A stretch of DNA of 64,000 nt from Ruixingdingia sedimenti (lineage in GTDB: Bacteria > Pseudomonadota > Alphaproteobacteria > Rhodobacterales > Rhodobacteraceae), in assembly GCF_031432425.1 (NCBI RefSeq), contig NZ_JAVKPH010000005.1, positions 62,001 through 126,000 of the forward strand. The letters run 5' to 3'. Shown one piece after another: positions 58,301 through 64,000 of the stretch. The position numbers were made by a program, and so were the translations under genes. Under the pieces are notes generated by a model that did not search any database, had not been told where the DNA came from, and saw nothing but the letters and a program-made list of their open reading frames with translations. Every line of letters starts with the position of its first letter. Position 1 is the first letter of the stretch.

Positions 58301-61300
58301 TTCTCAACCCGGTCTGCGTGACCTTGGGCGCGGTGGTCTTTTTCGGCGAAAAGCTCGCCTTCCGTCGGATCGTGGCGGTGCTGGTGGCGTTGCTGGGCGC
58401 GCTGATCGTGCTGCGCCCGGGCCTGCGCGAGATCGAGCCCGGCCATCTGGCGCAGCTTCTGGCCGCGATCTGTTTCGGCGGGTCCTACCTGTTCGCCAAG
58501 CGGCTCAGCCAGATGGTCGGCGCGGCCACCGTGGTGGCGCTGATGTCGCTGTCGGTCACGCTCGGCCTGCTGCCCTTCGCGCTGGCCGCCTGGGTGCCGG
58601 TGACGCCGACGCAGCTGGCGGCGCTGGCGGTGGTGGCGGGGGCGGCGACGGTCGGGCATTACTGCATGACCCGCGCCTTCATCGCCGCGCCCATGGCGGT
58701 GACGCAGCCGGTGACGTTCCTGCAACTGATCTGGGCCAGCCTTCTGGGCGTTCTGGCCTTTGCAGAGCCGGTGGACCTGTATGTCCTTCTGGGCGGCGGC
58801 GTGATGATCGCCGCCATCAGCTATATCACCTGGCGCGAAACGGTGCTGCGCGGCCGCGCCGTCACCCCACCTCCCGACGCGCCGCGGGTCTAGGGGCGGC
58901 GCCCTCGCGCGGGTCCAGCAGGCGGGCCATCACGTCGGCGGCGGTGATCTGGCCGACGATCGCGCCGCCTTCCGTCACCACCACCCGCGCCGCGCCATCG
59001 CGCAGCGCCGCCATCACCGCGCGCACCGGCGTATCGGCGGGCAGGCTGGCGGGGCAGGGGGCGGCAGGCCCGCGCACCATCACGTCGCGCGCGCGCAGCA
59101 CGCCCAGAGGGTTCATATGCGCCACGAAATCCGCGACATGGGCCGAGGCCGGGGCCGCCACGATGTCCGACGCCCGCCCCGTCTGCACCAGCCGCCCGTT
59201 TTCCATCAGCGCGATGCGGTTGCCGATGCGGAATGCCTCGTCAAGGTCGTGGCTGACGAACAGGATCGTGCGTTTCAGCCGGGCCTGAAGCTCCAGCAAC
59301 TCATCCTGCAACCGGGTGCGGATCAGCGGGTCGAGCGCGGAAAAGGGTTCGTCCATCAAGAGGATCGGTGCGTCGGTCGCGAAGGCGCGGGCAAGGCCCA
59401 CGCGCTGCTGCATGCCGCCCGACAGCTCGCCCACCTTGCGGCCGGCCCATTGCGTGAGCCCCACCAGATCCAGCTGCGCCGCCACCCGTTCGGCGCGCTC
59501 GGCCCGCTTCACGCCCGCGAGTTCCAGCCCGAGGCCCACGTTTTCCGCCACCGTGCGCCAGGGCAGCAGGCCGAACTGCTGGAACACCATCGCCACCCGC
59601 GACAGCCGCAGTTGCCGCAACTGCGCCGGGGCCGCATGGGTGACGGACATCATGCCCTTGCCGTCATGCACCCGCACCTCGCCCCGCACCACCGGCGTCA
59701 GCCCGTTGACCGCGCGCAGCAGCGTGGACTTGCCCGACCCCGACAGGCCCATCAGCACCACGATCTCGCCCGCCGCGACCGACAGCGAACAATCGTGCAC
59801 CGCCACCACCTGTCCGGTCGCGGCCTGCACATCGGCCCGCGCCCGGCCCTCATCCACCGCCGCCAGCGCCGCCCCCGGCCGGTCGCCGAAGACGATGGAC
59901 ACATTGTCGAATTCCACCACGTTCATCGCCGCGCCACCCGCAACATGCGATCCAGAACGATCGCCACCACCACGATCACCAGCCCGGCTTCGAAGCCGAG
60001 CGCGGTGTTCACCGAATTCAGCGCCCGCACCACCGGCACGCCCAGACCGTTCGCCCCCACCAGCGCCGCGATCACCACCATCGACAGCGACAGCATGATG
60101 GCCTGGTTCAGCCCCGCCATGATCTGCGGCAGGGCATGGGGCAGTTCGACCTTGACGAGCCGCTGGAAGGGCGTCGCGCCGAAGGCGGTCGCGGCCTCCA
60201 TCAGGGCAGGGGGGGTGGACCGGATGCCGAGGCAGGTCAGCCGGATCGGCGCGGGCAGCACGAAGACCACCGTCGCGATCAGCCCCGGCACCATGCCGAT
60301 GCCGAAGAAGCCGATGGCGGGAATGAGGTAGACGAAACTGGGCAGCGTCTGCATCAGGTCCAGCACCGGGGTCAGCGCCGCATGCAGCCGCGGCCGATGC
60401 GCCGCCGCGATGCCGATCGGCACCCCCACCGCCATGCACAGCAGGCAGGCCGTCAGCACCAGCGTAAGACTTTCGGTGGTGGCTTTCCAGTAGCCCTGGT
60501 TGAGGATGAACAAAAGCCCCGCCGCCACCACCGCGCAGGTCTTCCACGACCGTTGCAGCACCCAGGCCAGCGCGGTGAACAGCGCCACCATGACCAGCGG
60601 ATGCGGCGTCTGCATCAGATGCAGCAGCGCCTCGATCATCGCGGTCAGCGTGTCGGACAGCGCGTCGAAGAACCCGACGGCGGCGGATTGCAGCGCGTCG
60701 AAACCCGCCTTGGCGGTGCGCCCGACGGGGATCTTGTGGTCTTGCAGCCAGTTCAGCGGGTCCATCCCGGCCCTTTCGTCTGTGGCGCCCCGCCGGCGGG
60801 CGGCGGGGCCGCCGGTGTCAGTTCAGCGCGGCGGTCACGGCGGCCCTGGCATCGCCGCCGTCCCTGGTCGTCACGCCCGCAAGCCAGCCGTCCAGCACGC
60901 CGGGGTTCTGCGCCAGCCACGCCTTGGCCGCCGCCGCCGGTTCCGCGCCATCGTTCAGGATCGCCGCCATGATCTCGTTTTCCAGCGTCAGGCTGAATTC
61001 GAGGTTGCTCAGCAGCGCGCCCACATTGGCGCATTCGGCGGCATAGCCCTTGCGGGTGACGGTCATCACCTCGGCCCCGCCGAAATCGGGGCCGAACACC
61101 TCGTCGCCGCCGGCCAGATAGGTGATGTCGTAGGCGGTGTTCATCGGATGGGGTTCCCACCCCAGAAAGACCACGGGCTTGCCCTGCCGCGTCGCGCGGT
61201 CCACCTGCGCCAGCATCCCCTGTTCGGAACTTTCGGCCAGTTCGAACCCCTTGAGCCCGAAGTTGTCGGCCGCGATCATGTCGAGGATCAGCCGGTTGCC

Positions 61301-64000
61301 GTCGTTGCCCGGCTCGATGCCATAGATCTTGCCGTCCAGTTCCTTCGCCTTGCCCGCGATGTCGGCGAAATCCCTGATGCCGATCGCCGCGCCCGGCGCG
61401 TTGGTCGCCAGCGTGTATTTCGCGCCCACGAGGTTCACGCGCAGGGTGTCGATGGTGCCCGCCTCGCGGTAGGGGGCGAAGTCGGCCTCCATCGAGGGCA
61501 TCCACAGACCCAGGTACACGTCGATGTCGCCCGCGGCCAGCGCGCTGAACGTCACCGGAAGCGACAGGACCTTGAGTTCGGTTTCATAGCCGAGCGCATT
61601 CAGGATCACGGTGGTGACGCCCGAGGTGGCGGCGATGTCGGTCCAGCCCGGTTCGGAAAAGACCACCTTGTCGCAGGCGGCGAAGGCGGGGGCGGCAAGG
61701 CCCGCGAGGGTGGCGGCGAAAAGCGTGGTGCGGATCTGCATCCGGGTCTCCTGGGTTCTTTTGATTGACGGATCAATCAACGGCGTCTAGTGTCGCAAAA
61801 GGGTGATTCCCGGCGACGGGGGTATTTTGCCGAAAATCGGGGTGGAGCCTATCCGAAAGGCTGCGCTGGTCAAAGCCACGATTGTCGAAATCGGGCAGGC
61901 CGGCGGTTTGGATGTCACTGTCAGCCAGATCGCACGGCGCGCGGGCATGTCCCCGGCGCTGGCGCATCACTATTTCGGCGGCAAGGAACAGATGTTTCTG
62001 GCGGCGATGCGGCATGTGATGGCGCTTTATGCCGCAGAGGTGCGCGGCGCGCTGGCGGTGGCAGAGGGGCCCGAGGCGCGGCTGACCGCGATCTTCCGCG
62101 CGTCCTTCAGCCCGGCGAATTTCCGGCGCGAGGTGGTGGGGGCCTGGCTGAACTTCTGGGTGCTGGCCCGCACGGTCCCCGAGGCGCGGCGGCTGCTGAA
62201 CATCTATCACCGGCGGCTGCATTCCAACCTGCTGGCCTGCCTGCGCCCGCTGGTCGGTGCCCGCGCCCCCGCGCTGGCCGATGGCCTGGGGGCGATGATC
62301 GACGGCGTCTATCTGCGCCAGGCGCTGCGGCAGGGCGCGCCGGATGGCGCGGCGGCGGTGGCGATGCTGGCGGCCTATGTGGCGGCCGAACGCGCTCGGG
62401 GGAAATGATCGGGTTCGTGCTGCCGCTCTGTCTGGCGAAGGCGCGTGCCTTCGCCATGGCGATACAGATGCCGCTGCCCCGGCCGGGGGCCCAAAGCCCC
62501 CGGCCAGCGCCCGCCCCGCCCATGGCGGGCGCTGGCCTTTCCATTTCTCCCGGCATCTCCGCCCCTGCGGCCCTGTCGCGCGACGGGCGGGGGAAACGCG
62601 GTGCGTTTCCTCTTCCCGCCCGGCCGGAGCGTGGGCGAACCATGCAGGTCAGCCCACCGAATCGGCCGAGCCCCACCCGTCTTGCAGTCGGCGGGGCGGC
62701 AGGCGGACTGTGCCCGGGTGCACGGTGGCCAAAGCGTGCTGTGGCTGGCCGCACCATCGGCCCGTTACCCTGCCCCCGGGCCGCAATCCCGGTGGTGCCG
62801 CCGCGCCACCGGGGGCGCGAAAGCCGCTGTCCCCCGCCGGGGGTGATGGACTTCGCCCGCGCCGCCGCCTAGCCCTTGCGTCATGCGTACCCAGACCCCC
62901 ACGCCCGCCCCCGGCATGCCCCCCGCCTCCGGCATGCCCCCCTCTTCCGGCATGCCTGTCGTCCGGTTCCTCGACCGCACGACGCCGCCGCATATCGCCA
63001 CGCTGATCCTGCTGACGGGTCTGTCGTCGATGTCGCTCAACGTCTTTCTGCCCTCGCTGCCGGCGATGGCGGAATGGTTCGCGGTGCCCTATGGCACGAT
63101 GCAGCTGTCGGTGACGCTCTATCTGGCGCTGTCGGCGGTGCTGCAACTGGTCGTGGGCCCGCTGTCGGACAGGTTCGGGCGGCGGCCGGTGATCCTCGGC
63201 ACGGGGGTGGTGTTCCTGCTCGCCTCGGTCGGTACGATCCTGGCGCCGACGATCGAGCTGTTCCTTGTTTTCCGCATGCTTCAGGCGGTGATCGTCACCG
63301 GCATGGTGCTCAGCCGCGCGGTGGTGCGCGACATGGTGCCGGGGCCGCAGGCGGCGTCGATGATCGGCTATGTGACGATGGGCATGGCGCTGGTGCCCAT
63401 GGCCTCGCCCATGATCGGGGGCTTTCTGGACGAAATCCTCGGCTGGCAGGCGAGCTTCGGGTTGCTGGCGGTCCTCGGCGCGGTGGTGCTGGTGCTGGTC
63501 TGGGCGGATCTGGGCGAAACCAAGCGGCCCGCGCCGGGCGGCTTCGGCGCGCAGTTGCGGCAGTATCCGGCGCTGTTCGGATCCATGCGGTTCTGGGGCT
63601 ATACGCTGTCGGGCGCGGCGGGGGCGGGGGTGTTCTACACCTTTCTGGGCGGCGCGCCCTTCGTCGGCGCGCAGGTGTTCGGCCTGTCGCCGGCGGTTCT
63701 GGGGCTGCATTTCGCCGCGCCCTCGCTTGGTTATGCGGTGGGCAACTTCCTGTCGGGCCGGTTCGCGGTGCGGTTCGGGATCGACGGGATGGTGCTGCGC
63801 GGCTGCGTGGTGCTGGCGGTGGGAATGGGGGTTCTGGCGGTGCTGACGCTGGCGGGTATCCGCCACCCGACGCTGTTCTTCGGGCTGATCACGCTGGTGG
63901 GGGTGGGCAACGGCATGGCGCTGCCCAGCACCAATACGGGCATGATGTCGGTGCGCCCCGAACTGGCCGGGTCGGCGTCGGGCCTCGGCGGGGCGATGAT

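Overview
The window is a GC-rich (roughly two-thirds G+C by eye) stretch of an alphaproteobacterial chromosome. The gene set points to the Rhodobacterales (Rhodobacter/Paracoccus-type family): phaZ-phaC-phaP with PhaR boxes, TrcR, divergent hemN/fnrL, usp next to ccoNOQP-ccoGHIS with FNR boxes, a membrane-anchored cytochrome c divergent from pheA, and choXWV with betI. I cannot name the species. A 42-base run of N inside a TRAP permease gene shows that this is a draft assembly.

Layout. (1) 1-3673: polyhydroxyalkanoate (PHA) storage, with phasin (cut by the window start), PHA synthase and intracellular depolymerase. (2) 3.9-15.2 kb: housekeeping genes: an alpha/beta hydrolase, a Tag-type DNA glycosylase interrupted by an amber codon, thrS, a cold-shock gene, a secreted RNase T2, trcR, a furin/kexin-like RTX protease, recR-ybaB-dnaX and a DUF1428 gene. 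(3) 15.4-25.6 kb: an accessory catabolic island with an Old Yellow Enzyme, three short-chain dehydrogenases, two racemase-fold proteins without catalytic cysteines, a SnoaL-like protein, a TRAP transporter and a LuxR-type regulator. The substrate is unknown; this is the best candidate for an undescribed pathway. (4) 25.8-29.1 kb: a betaine/choline-type ABC importer (proVWX). (5) 29.4-34.7 kb: 4.5S/SRP RNA, a cyclic-nucleotide phosphodiesterase/nucleotidase, nudC, an SRPBCC protein, pheA and a membrane-anchored cytochrome c. (6) 34.9-41.8 kb: the yejABEF peptide importer, translationally coupled to a glycosyltransferase. (7) 42.0-53.4 kb: a microaerobic block: hemN, fnrL, usp, the cbb3 oxidase ccoNOQP and its assembly operon ccoGHIS, with three near-perfect FNR boxes and one weak one. 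(8) 53.5-58.9 kb: a YmdB-type phosphoesterase, an SLC13-type transporter, a small lipoprotein, yebC and two exporters. (9) 58.9-64.0 kb: choline importer choXWV divergent from betI across a perfect palindrome, then an MFS drug-efflux gene cut by the window end.

How the parts connect. FnrL should activate hemN, usp and cco genes when oxygen falls. It thereby links heme supply, a high-affinity oxidase and its copper-loading machinery; cytochrome c at 34.2 kb is a plausible electron donor to that oxidase. PhaR boxes upstream of phasin tie granule coating to PHA synthesis. BetI probably represses choXWV and itself.

Two families of intergenic palindromic repeats stand out. Family A (four copies: two full, two half) lies only between convergent genes. 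It has conserved outer motifs around a variable but self-complementary arm. Family B (two long copies and one single hairpin) is a string of three or more perfect hairpins. Neither is explained by the coding annotation.
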